From contig CAJTMR010000012.1 of the NCBI GenBank assembly GCA_910577325.1, forward strand, positions 34,426 through 98,425: DNA of 64,000 bases. Reading direction: 5' to 3'. Below are positions 54,779-63,720 of the stretch, piece by piece (the first letter of the stretch is position 1; every line of letters begins with the position of its first letter). The notes under the pieces were generated by a model. That model had not been told where the DNA came from, ran no database searches, and was given only the letters and a program-made list of their open reading frames with translations. The position numbers and the translations under genes are program-made. This DNA comes from an uncultured Parabacteroides sp. Its GTDB lineage: Bacteria > Bacteroidota > Bacteroidia > Bacteroidales > Tannerellaceae.

Positions 54779-55717
54779 TTATTTGATTTTCAGTTCGTTA
54801 ATCACTTTCACCGCCACAAGGTCGGCGTTCTCCACCCGTATCGTCTGATGCCTGCCGCCGTTCTTCTCGAACAGTTCGATAACCAGAATCTTGTCGTCCG
54901 GTATGGTGAACAGCGGAACGACGTACACCGTGCGCACATTGCTTTTCCCGTTCGTTACCAGCACCTCGTTATAGCTGCGTACCGGATCGAGTACCCGTTC
55001 CTGAATGGCGGTACGCTTCGGCACTTTCTTATCCACAATCTTGAACTTGATAAAGTCCGTGTTGAAAGCCACGTTCGACCTGTTCCTCGTTTCCGTGTGG
55101 AAATAGAACAGCCCGTTGTGCGAGTGGATGGATTTCAAAAGGAACTGCACCCCGAAGCGTTTGCAACCCAGATGCTTGATTTCCCGCTTGTCCGCCTTAT
55201 AGATGCTTTGCATAATCAGCTTCACCAGCAGCGGGCTTTCGCTGCCCAGTTCACGGAAATAAATATTCATGCGGGTATGCGAAAAGTCCGTTGTGTCCTC
55301 ATTCTCCAAAAAGTCTTTCATCTCAATGTTCAGCATTTCCGGCTCATGCGCATACTTCGCATTGAAACTGTAAAAACTTCCGTCCTCACAGATAACGGAA
55401 AAATTCGTTTCCCCCGGAAACCCTTCGGTCGTAGCCTTCACCCGGATCACGTTCTCCGCCCCGTCCGCTTTTCCGGCAATAATCCAGTTACTACCCAAGT
55501 CCACATACTTCACCGCTGACGGGAAAATAATATGCACCGTTTTCGAAAACGTCACCTGTACCCCGAACGGAGTAACCATCTGCCGATAGGGTAACTTTTG
55601 CGTGATCCCTTGATACAGGTCATTTCCGGCAACCGTCCGTACCGTGTCATTCACTTGTGCGTTCACGCACATTACTGCGCCCATAACGAGGGCAACCAAT
55701 CCAAAAATCTTTTTCAT
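54779..55717 (-). CDS. traN: Conjugative transposon protein TraN (VirB9-like)
   Basis: A 312-residue protein with a signal peptide (VALVMGAVMCVNAQ). The pattern VTFSKTVHIIFPSAVKYVDL and NWIIAGKADGAENVIRVKAT (the VirB9-like N-domain), plus a C-terminal FFEKNGGRHQTIRV-like strand region, matches TraN. It forms the outer-membrane core complex with TraM. Confidence 0.88.
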   Translation of the reverse strand: MKKIFGLVALVMGAVMCVNAQVNDTVRTVAGNDLYQGITQKLPYRQMVTPFGVQVTFSKTVHIIFPSAVKYVDLGSNWIIAGKADGAENVIRVKATTEGFPGETNFSVICEDGSFYSFNAKYAHEPEMLNIEMKDFLENEDTTDFSHTRMNIYFRELGSESPLLVKLIMQSIYKADKREIKHLGCKRFGVQFLLKSIHSHNGLFYFHTETRNRSNVAFNTDFIKFKIVDKKVPKRTAIQERVLDPVRSYNEVLVTNGKSNVRTVYVVPLFTIPDDKILVIELFEKNGGRHQTIRVENADLVAVKVINELKIK

Positions 55718-55835
55718 TGTCTTTTCTTTTTAATCATTGTTATTTTCACATACCAAGCCTGCAAAGCATCCAATCCGCATGGCATCCCGACCTCATTTTC
55801 GCAGCGTGAAGCGAACGACCGTAGTGTAGCGTCAA

Positions 55836-55875
55836 AAAGAAAAAGCTGTTTGAGCGTAGCGAGTTCTTTTTCTTT
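55836..55875. repeat. Distant member of the GAGCCG-AGCGG hairpin family
   Basis: AAAGAAAAAG (55836-55845) and CTTTTTCTTT (55866-55875) form a 10-bp stem around a loop with TTGAGCGTAGCGAG. It lies in the 252-bp gap between traM and traN, which otherwise holds no convincing gene. Confidence 0.5.
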
Positions 55876-55969
55876 AGCGAAACGCAGGAAGAGAGTAGCG
55901 TAGAAAATGCAGTCTTGATTTTTTCTTTTTGGTATCTTTTTCTTTTGTATCAAGACAAAAGAAAAAGTA

Positions 55970-57373
55970 CTACTCTTTGGCATAAAGCATCAATTCATAC
56001 CCGGCTTTCAGATGCACCTTCACCGTCCGGAACTTCTTGGCGAGGTATTGGCTGCCGCCCTGCATCACGCCCCTTGTCAAGTCCATAGCGATCTGCTGTC
56101 CGGCACTCTGCGCAAACGAAATGCTTGTCCCCAGTCCGCCGCCGATATTCGCAAGGGCTTCTTTCGCCGCTTCCTGTTCCAGTGACGAAGGGACGGAAAG
56201 CCCTTTTATCCCGTCACTGTCATACACCGCCAGTTCCACGGGCAACAAGTTCCCCCGGTATTCGATGGACGACACCACAATATCCAGCCGTTCCCCCTGT
56301 ACCTTTCCCGTTCCCGAAACGAGCGTGTTCTGCGGAATCACAAGGCTTCCCGCTTGCAGCGGTTCAAGCAGCCGGAGCTTCACCGTCTGCCCGTCCATAA
56401 TCGTCTGGTCTTGGTGGATGCACGCCCGTATCGTATTCTTCCCCATAGCGTACCCGCTGCCGACCGCCGTATTGAACCCGTAGTTTCTCGGCTGGCTGTA
56501 CGCCCGCATGAACTCCGCATCGCTCATCGGCTGTTGCAACCCCGACACCGTTTGCTGCCGTGCCGCCTGTACCGCAACGGCGGGCTTTCCCGTCCCTTGC
56601 CCGGTATTCTGTCCGGTAACGGGAACTTGCACGATTGTGCCGTTTTGTCCTGCCTGCCCGTTCTGTCCCATGTACTTGGCGGCAAGCTCGTAGCTCTTTT
56701 CCATCAGGGCGACCTGCTCGTCTATGCCGCCCGCCTGTCCCTGCTGCGCATCCAGCCGGGCGGTCAGTTCTTCCACCTGACGTTTCAGTTCTTCCTTTTC
56801 CTCGTCCACCTTCGGCGTTTCGTAGAACGTGCCGAGTTGTCGGTTGATGTCCCGGTAGGCAACTGTCGAAGAGTTCACGCCCTTTCCCCGTGACGAACCC
56901 GAATAATCCCTGAACGGCTCCCGTTCCGGCTCGCTGTCCGGCAGTTCCATTTCCACCTCGTCCGTCCCGTTATCCGCCGCAAAAGCGAAGTCCTGCAACG
57001 AACGCACCTTGTCCGCCTGTTTCTTTTCTACCTGCGCCTGCTCGTAGGCTTTCCGCTTGTCGCCGATAATCCCGTCATTCTCCGGCAGGGGAATATCGGC
57101 GTTGAACGCCCCGACCGTTTCCCCGCCTTCGTCCTTTTTGTCCGAAGGTGCGAAGATCAGCCACATACTACCCAAAAACAGCAACCCCATCAACGGGTAC
57201 ACCAACAGCTTTTTCCGCTGCTGCATCTGTTTCGGTGTTAGTTCTCTGGCGGCTTTCTTGTCCTTTCCGCCACCTTTCCTTTCTTTGTCCCCTTTCCCCG
57301 TGTCCGGGGCTGCGGCATCCGCCACCGTTACGTGCTGCGTTACCGTTTCTTTTTCCTGATTCTGTTCTTCCAT
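55970..57373 (-). CDS. traM: Conjugative transposon protein TraM (VirB10-like)
   Basis: A 467-residue protein: cytoplasmic N-terminus, one membrane helix (KKLLVYPLMGLLFLGSMWLI, about 54-73), a long linker with coiled coil (DEEKEELKRQVEELTARLDA), a Gln/Gly-rich segment and the C-terminal TraM/VirB10-like domain (YAMGKNTIRACIHQDQTIMD; LRLLEPLQAGSLVIPQNTLV). It spans the envelope in the transfer channel. Confidence 0.92.
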   Translation of the reverse strand: MEEQNQEKETVTQHVTVADAAAPDTGKGDKERKGGGKDKKAARELTPKQMQQRKKLLVYPLMGLLFLGSMWLIFAPSDKKDEGGETVGAFNADIPLPENDGIIGDKRKAYEQAQVEKKQADKVRSLQDFAFAADNGTDEVEMELPDSEPEREPFRDYSGSSRGKGVNSSTVAYRDINRQLGTFYETPKVDEEKEELKRQVEELTARLDAQQGQAGGIDEQVALMEKSYELAAKYMGQNGQAGQNGTIVQVPVTGQNTGQGTGKPAVAVQAARQQTVSGLQQPMSDAEFMRAYSQPRNYGFNTAVGSGYAMGKNTIRACIHQDQTIMDGQTVKLRLLEPLQAGSLVIPQNTLVSGTGKVQGERLDIVVSSIEYRGNLLPVELAVYDSDGIKGLSVPSSLEQEAAKEALANIGGGLGTSISFAQSAGQQIAMDLTRGVMQGGSQYLAKKFRTVKVHLKAGYELMLYAKE

Positions 57374-57376
57374 GAT

Positions 57377-57646
57377 TTACTGGTTGTTAAAAGGATTGAT
57401 TATACTGTCATTCTTTAGCCGGATTTGGTCGATATGCTCTATCCCCAGTTCCCGACCGTCACTTTTTCCGATGTTGTAGATGGCTGCCACTGTCATGTAC
57501 ACCGACAACCCGCCGAACACCACGAACATCACAAGGATAACCACCACCCGCTGATCCGGCGTGATACGCCCGCACAGGCGGCGGAGCTTTACGTCCGCCC
57601 AGTCCTGTATTTCAGCAATGACCTTCGCCATAAATTTTCCGACCAT
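57377..57646 (-). CDS. traL: Conjugative transposon protein TraL
   Basis: An 89-residue protein with one membrane helix (VVVILVMFVVFGGLSVYMTV), preceded by LRRLCGRITPDQR and followed by IGKSDGRELGIEHIDQIRL, as in the TraL (DUF3989) family. ATG 57646 is chosen, overlapping the traK stop by a few bases; the longer frame from 57730 would overlap traK. Confidence 0.85.
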   Translation of the reverse strand: MVGKFMAKVIAEIQDWADVKLRRLCGRITPDQRVVVILVMFVVFGGLSVYMTVAAIYNIGKSDGRELGIEHIDQIRLKNDSIINPFNNQ

Positions 57647-57650
57647 GCCG

Positions 57651-58274
57651 TTAGCGTTTGATGGTTTGCAAGTCCTTGTTTTCGGTAATCTCGAAGCCCT
57701 CGATGATGAACCCCTGCGGGTTGTTGTCACTCCTTACGGCATCCAACAACCGGCAGCGGGTAACAAGGCTTCTTTCCGTCACCGAACTTTCACGAAGGAT
57801 GATCTGCCGGGCGAACGTCCGCACGTTGTACGGGTACTTGTCAAAATCGCACCGCACGCTGTCAATCTGTACCATCTGGTTGATGTTCCCCGAAATCACC
57901 CGGTTATAATACCCCTTTTCCGAGAGGTCTTTGTAGTAGTTAAATGCGCTCTTGTCCGCCAGCATCAGCGAGCGTTTGATATTGCCCTCGATAGCCGACT
58001 TGTCCGGCGAGAGCGTGAAAAACAACTCATGAAACCTGCGCACGTGTTCCCGTGCTTCCACCGGGCGGTTCTGCTGGACGTCCTGCGAGAGTGCCAGCAT
58101 CAGCGACTTCCCGTTATCCAGCACATAAATCTTCTGCCGTTGCGCTTCGGCAAAACTGTACGACTTCCAGAGCGCAAAGCCCGTCACCACCGCACACAGG
58201 CAGATAAACACCAGCGCAAACAAACGTATCTGCCTGAAACTCGTTTCGATATTCTTCAAACTTTTAAATTCCAT
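57651..58274 (-). CDS. traK: Conjugative transposon protein TraK (VirB8-like)
   Basis: A 207-residue protein with one N-terminal membrane helix (LFALVFICLCAVVTGFALW) and a periplasmic domain (FHELFFTLSPDKSAIEGNIK; QIILRESSVTERSLVTRCRL) typical of TraK. VirB8-like scaffold of the type IV channel. Confidence 0.9.
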   Translation of the reverse strand: MEFKSLKNIETSFRQIRLFALVFICLCAVVTGFALWKSYSFAEAQRQKIYVLDNGKSLMLALSQDVQQNRPVEAREHVRRFHELFFTLSPDKSAIEGNIKRSLMLADKSAFNYYKDLSEKGYYNRVISGNINQMVQIDSVRCDFDKYPYNVRTFARQIILRESSVTERSLVTRCRLLDAVRSDNNPQGFIIEGFEITENKDLQTIKR

Positions 58275-58294
58275 TTCCTTTCTTGATTTTTTAG

Positions 58295-59302
58295 TTACTT
58301 GATAAGTTTTCCGGCAACATTCCCCACGGCAGCACCCGCCCCGGCAGCGGCAACATTCCCCGCTTTGGCGGCAGTCGTGTTCATCGCACGGTTCGCACCG
58401 CTTACGCCGCCCGCCATGATGATCCAGTTCGCAACGGTCGGTATCGTGAAGTACCCGAATATCCCGATAATCAGGAATACCATGTACACCGTATTGCTGC
58501 TGTCCGGTATAAAGGTGGGATCACTCATCGCCTCTATATCCTTGGTGAGCATCAACACCTGAATCCTTGCCAGCACCGAACTGAACAGGTCGCTCACGGG
58601 CAGCCACATATAGACGGAGATATACCGGGTGATCCACTGCGTCAGGGTACTTTGGAATCCATCATAGACGCTTATCGCAAAGGCGATAGGCCCTAAGATG
58701 GAGAGGACGATCAGAAAGAACGTCCGTATCGTGTCTATCACCAGCCCGGCGGACTGGAACAGCAGTTCCAAGAGTTCCTGAAACCACCTGCGTATGTTCT
58801 GTTTCATCCGGTACTCCGCCCGGTCTATGTACATCCCGCCCATCGTAATCAGGTCGCCCGCCGACCATCCGAGTTCATCCAGTTTCTTGTCGAACTCTTC
58901 CTTATCCACGAGATACGCCGTTTCCGGATTCCGCTTGTTCGCCTCATATTCCAGCTTGTCCTTCTGTTCCCGGTACTTGTTCATGTCGAAGGTCTGCGTT
59001 TCCAGCATCCCGTGGCAGCCTTTCACCACGGGAGAGAGAACCGTGTTGATCGTACCCAGCACGAAGGTCGGGAAGAACAGGATGCACAACCCGACGGCAA
59101 AGGGGCGGAGCAGCGGGTACACGTCGATAGGTTCGGCACGGGCAAGGGCTTGCCACACTTTGGCGGCAACATAGAACAGCGCACCCAACCCGGCTATCCC
59201 TTTGGCTACGCCCGTCAAATTCGAGCATAGCGGCATCATTTCCTGATATAGCGTGTGCAATATCTGATGCAGGTTCTCAAAGTCTATTGATAATAACATC
59301 AT
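58295..59302 (-). CDS. traJ: Conjugative transposon protein TraJ (VirB6-like)
   Basis: A 335-residue polytopic membrane protein: DFENLHQILHTLYQEMMPLC, GLGALFYVAAKVWQALARAE, PLRPFAVGLCILFFPTFVLG, GFQSTLTQWITRYISVYMWL. Several membrane segments and a Gly/Ala-rich C-terminus. The inner-membrane channel component. Confidence 0.92.
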   Translation of the reverse strand: MMLLSIDFENLHQILHTLYQEMMPLCSNLTGVAKGIAGLGALFYVAAKVWQALARAEPIDVYPLLRPFAVGLCILFFPTFVLGTINTVLSPVVKGCHGMLETQTFDMNKYREQKDKLEYEANKRNPETAYLVDKEEFDKKLDELGWSAGDLITMGGMYIDRAEYRMKQNIRRWFQELLELLFQSAGLVIDTIRTFFLIVLSILGPIAFAISVYDGFQSTLTQWITRYISVYMWLPVSDLFSSVLARIQVLMLTKDIEAMSDPTFIPDSSNTVYMVFLIIGIFGYFTIPTVANWIIMAGGVSGANRAMNTTAAKAGNVAAAGAGAAVGNVAGKLIK

Positions 59303-59339
59303 CTTACCTTATTATATATATATGTATAGGAATCCGTTC

Positions 59340-59972
59340 TCACCAATAGCGTTCGTCCGCCGAGCCGTACAACGCCATCACCCGGTCGGTATCGTTCTTC
59401 TTTTTCGCCCGCAGGTAACTTACCGAGATATTCTTGTTCGTGTAGTACTGCACCAGATTACGGTATTCCAGTAACCGCTTATAGCTCTGGTCGATGATTG
59501 CCAGCCGTTCCGCATCCGATAGCGACATTCCGGTGATATTCACCACATTTTTCAAGTCCTGCAATACGTCCGCACTCTCGCTTAACAACTTTGCGTACCC
59601 GAACGAGATAGTACTCAATTCATCCGGCGTATAGTTCGGATCGCCTAACATCTTCTGGTAGTTCCGCACATAGATTTCTGAAATATCCGCCACCATCTCG
59701 ATGCTTTTCTTTACCTTCACGCCGCCCTTTATCACATCGTGTACGTCCTTTAGCGCATCATAGTAACGCTTTCCTTGTTCAAATATCTTTGTCGTTTCCT
59801 TGAATCCGTCCAGCGTATTCTTCGCCGTTGTAGAGGTCTGCGCAATCTGTTTAACGGTATTGATAATCCCTTGCGCCAAGTTCCCCGGATCGCTCACGAC
59901 CCACTGTGCGTTAGCCGTACCCGCTGCCAGCAGGCACGCCAACCCCATGACTATTGCTTTTATCTGTTTCAT
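59340..59972 (-). CDS. traI: Conjugative transposon protein TraI (DUF4141)
   Basis: A 210-residue protein with signal peptide (MKQIKAIVMGLACLLAAGTA) then QWVVSDPGNLAQGIINTVKQ, the start typical of DUF4141/TraI and VirB5-like pilus-tip proteins. Mostly helical. It lies 37 bp upstream of traJ. Confidence 0.88.
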   Translation of the reverse strand: MKQIKAIVMGLACLLAAGTANAQWVVSDPGNLAQGIINTVKQIAQTSTTAKNTLDGFKETTKIFEQGKRYYDALKDVHDVIKGGVKVKKSIEMVADISEIYVRNYQKMLGDPNYTPDELSTISFGYAKLLSESADVLQDLKNVVNITGMSLSDAERLAIIDQSYKRLLEYRNLVQYYTNKNISVSYLRAKKKNDTDRVMALYGSADERYW

Positions 59973-59976
59973 GTTC

Positions 59977-60336
59977 TTACTTGTTTAATTGATGGTTACT
60001 CCGTTTATATTCCCCGCCGGGCGACAGGTGTATGCGGTCTTTCTCCTTATCGTAGGTCAGCATCACCGCCAGCCCCGTTTCGATAAAGAGGTAGCCGTCC
60101 GTTTCCCGTATCAGATACGTTTCCGTCCGGGTATTTCCCGCATGGCTTTTCTTTATCACCGTTACCCGGTATTGCCCGTTCTCTTCCGAAAGGGTAAAGG
60201 GCGGTTTACTGCCCGTACTTACCCAGTCGCCCCGCATCCTTTCCAGTTGTCCGGTGTTCGTCTCCTTGCAGGAAATGACGAACGCCAATGCTACCGTCAC
60301 CGCCGACAGCAGCAGGATTAAATTCAATCGTTTCAT
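59977..60336 (-). CDS. traH: TraH-like lipoprotein (DUF3876)
   Basis: A 119-residue lipoprotein (AFVISCK lipobox). GDWVSTGSKPPFTLSEENGQ and YLIRETDGYLFIETGLAVML suggest a small beta-rich protein as in the DUF3876/TraH family. It overlaps neither neighbour; 4 bp separate it from traI. Confidence 0.75.
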   Translation of the reverse strand: MKRLNLILLLSAVTVALAFVISCKETNTGQLERMRGDWVSTGSKPPFTLSEENGQYRVTVIKKSHAGNTRTETYLIRETDGYLFIETGLAVMLTYDKEKDRIHLSPGGEYKRSNHQLNK

Positions 60337-60365
60337 ACTGATTTCGTTTTTTTAATTGATTATTC

Positions 60366-60459
60366 ATTCATACAGCCAATCATACAGCCGTTTGTACGTT
60401 TAGCCGTTTAGTCATTCAGCCAGCCAAACGTTTAATCGTTTAGCCAACCGTCCGGCTGT
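60366..60459. repeat. Simple repeat between traG and traH
   Basis: Degenerate repeats of an 8-10-bp unit based on CAGCCGTTTA (about ten copies over 94 bp, extending into the last codons of traG, where the RLNG end is encoded by the same unit). It reads as local slippage expansion. Confidence 0.6.
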
Positions 60460-61653
60460 TCAGCCGTTCAGCCGATTAGCCAGCCGCTTGATGGCAAGCT
60501 CCAAGTCGCCGCCCAACTCTTCCGCAAGGTTGAACACTTCCGTTTTCTCGCTCTCTTCGGTGGTGTACGTCAGGTATTCGGCGGGCGAAACTTCCGTTGC
60601 ATACACCGCCGACTGCACCCCGTTCAGTCCAATCCAGACCTCTTTGTATTTTCGTCCGGGATGGTTGGCAAGGTTGATGGATAGTATCTGCGCTTTCTCC
60701 TTCTCCGTCAGTCCGAGCATCGCCTGTATGCCGTCAAACTTGTTCATGTACTTTTTCTGGTCTAAAAGAATTTTGCAGTCCGAGTTATTGATGATACTTT
60801 CCTTCACCACAGGGGACGAGATAATATCATCGACTTCCTGCGTGACGACAATCGCCTCACCGAAATACTTCCTGACCGTTTTGTACATATATTTTAAATA
60901 GTTAGCCATATTCTCCGTGGTAAGAGCCTTCCACGCTTCTTCCACAATCAAGAGCTTGCGAATCCCTTTCAACCGCCGCATCTTGTTGATGAACGCTTCC
61001 ATGATAATGATTACCACTACCGGGAAAAGTTCGGCATTATCCTTTATACTGTCAATTTCAAATACTATAAACCGTTTGTGCAGCAGGTCGATATTCTCAC
61101 GGGAGTTCAGCAGGAAGTCGAACCGTCCGCCCTTGTAATACTGCCGTAGCGTGGTCAGGAAATTATCAATATTGAAATCTTCCCGGCTTACCTTGATGTC
61201 CCTTTTCTCCAGTTCCGCCCGGTAATCATTCAGCATATACTCGTAGAAGGTATCGAAGCAGGGAACAATACCCCGGTCTTGCTGTATCTTCTTGATATAC
61301 GCCGATACCGCACTGCCCAACTCACCGCTTTCCGTTTTCGTGATCTTGTCGTCCTCACTCTTCCAGAGGGTGAGCAGCAGCGTTTTTATGCTGTCCTTTT
61401 TCTCCACGTTGAACTTGTAATCGTCCGTAAAGAAAGGATTGAAACTGATCGGTTTCTCTTCCGAATACGTGTAATAAATCCCGTCCGCCCCCTTTGTTTT
61501 CCGGTGTATCATTTCGCACAGACCTTGATACGAGTTACCCGTATCGACCAGTACGATATGGCTGTTCTGTTCGTAATACTGCCTGACTAAGTGGTTCATA
61601 AAGAACGATTTCCCGCTACCACTCGGCCCAAGTACGAACTTGTTGCGATTGGC
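60460..61653 (-). pseudogene. traG: TraG conjugation ATPase (VirB4-like), N-terminal half missing
   Basis: The preserved C-terminal part: Walker A GPSGSGKSFF (61600-61629), then VLVDTGNSYQGLCEM, the Walker B region LLIVEEAWKALT and EAIVVTQEVDDIISS, ending with ANRLNG. Intact TraG proteins have several hundred residues before Walker A; here only NRNKFVLG precedes it. The frame runs back to a stop at 61684-61686 through unrelated sequence and the first ATG (61599) lies after Walker A. The copy cannot make a working ATPase unless the missing 5' part is present elsewhere. Confidence 0.85.
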
Positions 61654-61870
61654 TATAATTAATGTGTATAATTTTCTATCTATTTAATACTGAATATCAT
61701 GTATTTATAGCGTAGAATATATCAATATTAACATTTTACAAACATGCAATTTGCATACAAATAGGGTGGTTATAAGAAAACAGAAAAGGATATTTGTTGT
61801 TAATGGGTAAATGTGGTAGGAGATGTTTTTATATCTGTTTTCCCTCGTTTTTCAGTGAAAAATAGACATG

Positions 61871-61913
61871 ATACAGGCGAAAAGAAGAATACTGTTTTTC
61901 TTTTCGCCTGTAT
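61871..61913. terminator. Terminator-like hairpin near the traG break
   Basis: ATACAGGCGAAAAGAA (61871-61886) and TTCTTTTCGCCTGTAT (61898-61913) form a perfect 16-bp stem with an 11-nt loop, followed by ATATATTTTGC; on the other strand TATTTTTC follows close by. It could end transcription entering from either side. Confidence 0.7.
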
Positions 61914-62085
61914 ATATATTTTGCTGTCTATAAAAGTAGGTTTAGTTCGTTTTGGATATATAGACAAAGGGATAAACTAAACTTGCAATGTATAGGAAAG
62001 CCTTTTCTTGAATATTAAAAGTTAATTTGTTCAAACTTAATAAGAAAAAAATAGCTTAACAAGCTGTTCTATTATTAACTTTCCC

Positions 62086-62093
62086 TATATTTG
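62086..62093 (+). promoter_or_regulatory. -7 box (TATATTTG) before the TonB-domain gene
   Basis: A TAnnTTTG match 23 bp upstream of the ATG at 62116. No good TTTG at -33. Confidence 0.45.
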
Positions 62094-62115
62094 AGTGTTG
62101 TTTATATGACTGGTT

Positions 62116-63276
62116 ATGAAACATTTTCTACCCATATTATTTATATTTTCTTTCAATCTTGTCAGCCCACTTTTAGCACAAGACAAGAATTGTGCAGATA
62201 TGTCTGCTTTATTAGAGAACAAAATATGGAAAGTGCAACTTCCTAAAGACAAACAATATGCAATGGAAATGGAATTTCGTAGTGCCGGATGGAGAACTAC
62301 GTTTCTATATGATGAAAAACAAACCAAAACATTTTATTCCTATTCTTTGCATGGAGATACTATCAAAGTTTTTGAATCGGGGAAAAATTGTATCATTCAA
62401 GAACTTACAGATAGTACTCTGACATTCCTTTATCTACCGGAAAGTTTGACAATCGGAGTTGCGCCTGTTAGATGTACAACAGATAACAGTATTCAAGGGC
62501 TACGAGAGAACGAAAAACGATTGGATAGTATTTGGCGCAAAGAAGATATTTGGAACAAGGGTACTGCTCCTATCAATAAAACTCAGGCTATCAAAGAATA
62601 TCCCCGATGGGCTGTATGGGATTATGACTTGGAAAAGTATTTCGTTTCTCAAATGAAATACCCCAAAGAGTTACTGAAAAAGAATGTGGCAGGTCATTCT
62701 GTTGTGATGTTTTCCATCGACACACTGGGTTTACCTCGTGAAATCAATATTCTGACTACTATCCATAAAGAGTTTGACAAAGAAATAATTAGATTAACAA
62801 AAGAACTTCCACACTGTCTGCCTTGCAGGGATAAGAACGGTAAACGAATAGAATGCTTCCATACAGTATATGTACCATTCTTACCACAACATTATAGAGA
62901 TAGAGTAAAATCGGACAGCATTGCAGAGGAAGAATTGAAACAAAGTTTTGTGGAATGGGAAACTGTGTCTTATTTTGAAAAAGCAAATCCGTATGCAGTT
63001 ACCAACTACATCAATGAACGCCTAACATACGACCCCAAGCTATTGAACGGCAAAAAAGAAGCCAAAGGGATTTATACGATACGAATTGATTCTTACGGAG
63101 AAATAATAAAGGTAGAAACCTTACGAAGTTGTGGCATACCTGAATGGGATAAGCAAGTATTGCAAATCATAAAAGGTATGCCACGGTGGACTCCTACCAT
63201 CAATTATTACGGGAAAGGTGAATATCACAACTCCGTTTGGACTGTACCTGTTTTATTTAAAAATGATAATCGGTAA
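62116..63276 (+). CDS. Exported protein with two TonB C-terminal-like domains
   Basis: A 386-residue protein with a signal peptide (MKHFLPILFIFSFNLVSPLL) and no other membrane segment. The first 125 residues form a beta-rich region. Two TonB_C-like domains follow: EKYFVSQMKYPKELLKKNVA ... SVVMFSIDTLGLPREINIL (about 178-260) and YINERLTYDPKLLNGKKEAK ... YTIRIDSYGEIIKVETLRSC (about 300-383). Classical TonB has one N-terminal transmembrane helix and a Pro-rich linker; neither is seen here. Role unknown; perhaps a periplasmic partner for outer-membrane transporters. Confidence 0.75.
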   Translation: MKHFLPILFIFSFNLVSPLLAQDKNCADMSALLENKIWKVQLPKDKQYAMEMEFRSAGWRTTFLYDEKQTKTFYSYSLHGDTIKVFESGKNCIIQELTDSTLTFLYLPESLTIGVAPVRCTTDNSIQGLRENEKRLDSIWRKEDIWNKGTAPINKTQAIKEYPRWAVWDYDLEKYFVSQMKYPKELLKKNVAGHSVVMFSIDTLGLPREINILTTIHKEFDKEIIRLTKELPHCLPCRDKNGKRIECFHTVYVPFLPQHYRDRVKSDSIAEEELKQSFVEWETVSYFEKANPYAVTNYINERLTYDPKLLNGKKEAKGIYTIRIDSYGEIIKVETLRSCGIPEWDKQVLQIIKGMPRWTPTINYYGKGEYHNSVWTVPVLFKNDNR

Positions 63277-63341
63277 ATCCTTGAATGAACATCGTGATTA
63301 TAATTGAATTATCAAAACAGAAATTAAATTTAAACTAAAAA

Positions 63342-63632
63342 ATGGGAACATTAGGCTGTATAAATGATATGCTACAACGGGACAAAGAGAACCGTGAGCT
63401 TCGCAAATTGAATAAAGAAAGGATGAAAGAACATCATAAATACCTCGTAAACAAGGGAAAAAATATTAATTTATCCAACATTTCCATTGAAACGATAGAG
63501 GAAATCCGTAAAAATACCATAGCAAAAGAACAGTCAGACCAAATTTATCTATTCAAGGCATATATAATTTTTGCAATATGCCTTTTAGGATTATTTTTAT
63601 TGGGCATACTTTGTTATAAATTATTCTTCTGA
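63342..63632 (+). CDS. Small membrane protein
   Basis: A 96-residue protein: a charged, helical N-terminal 65 residues (coiled-coil-like; DKENRELRKLNKERMKEHHK) and one C-terminal membrane helix (YIIFAICLLGLFLLGILCYK). It follows the TonB-domain gene by 65 bp on the same strand. No family recognised. Confidence 0.6.
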   Translation: MGTLGCINDMLQRDKENRELRKLNKERMKEHHKYLVNKGKNINLSNISIETIEEIRKNTIAKEQSDQIYLFKAYIIFAICLLGLFLLGILCYKLFF

Positions 63633-63675
63633 ATACCTAACGACATGCTGTCCGAAGAAAAATAAATGAATTTGA

Positions 63676-63713
63676 AAAGCCGGGCGATAAACATGATTCA
63701 TCACTCCGGCTTT
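63676..63713 (-). terminator. Terminator of the gene at the right edge
   Basis: AAAGCCGG (63676-63683) and CCGGCTTT (63706-63713) form an 8-bp stem with extra inner pairs. On the minus strand it is followed by TCAAATTCATTTATTTTT, so it best serves the gene ending at 63721. Confidence 0.6.
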
Positions 63714-63720
63714 ACTCCAC

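Larger units (their letters stand above)
61654..62115. other. AT-rich junction region, no gene
   Basis: About 460 bp following the traG break. Contains a terminator-like hairpin (61871-61913), a second dyad (GGTTTAGTT near 61931 and AACTAAACTT near 61976) and a -7 box at 62086. It differs in base composition from the tra genes and probably belongs to a separate insertion. Confidence 0.6.

Noticed and set aside
55714..55983. 89-codon minus-strand frame between traM and traN
   Set aside because: It overlaps both genes and lies over a hairpin repeat; the Lys-rich product looks non-coding. A short real gene cannot be fully excluded.
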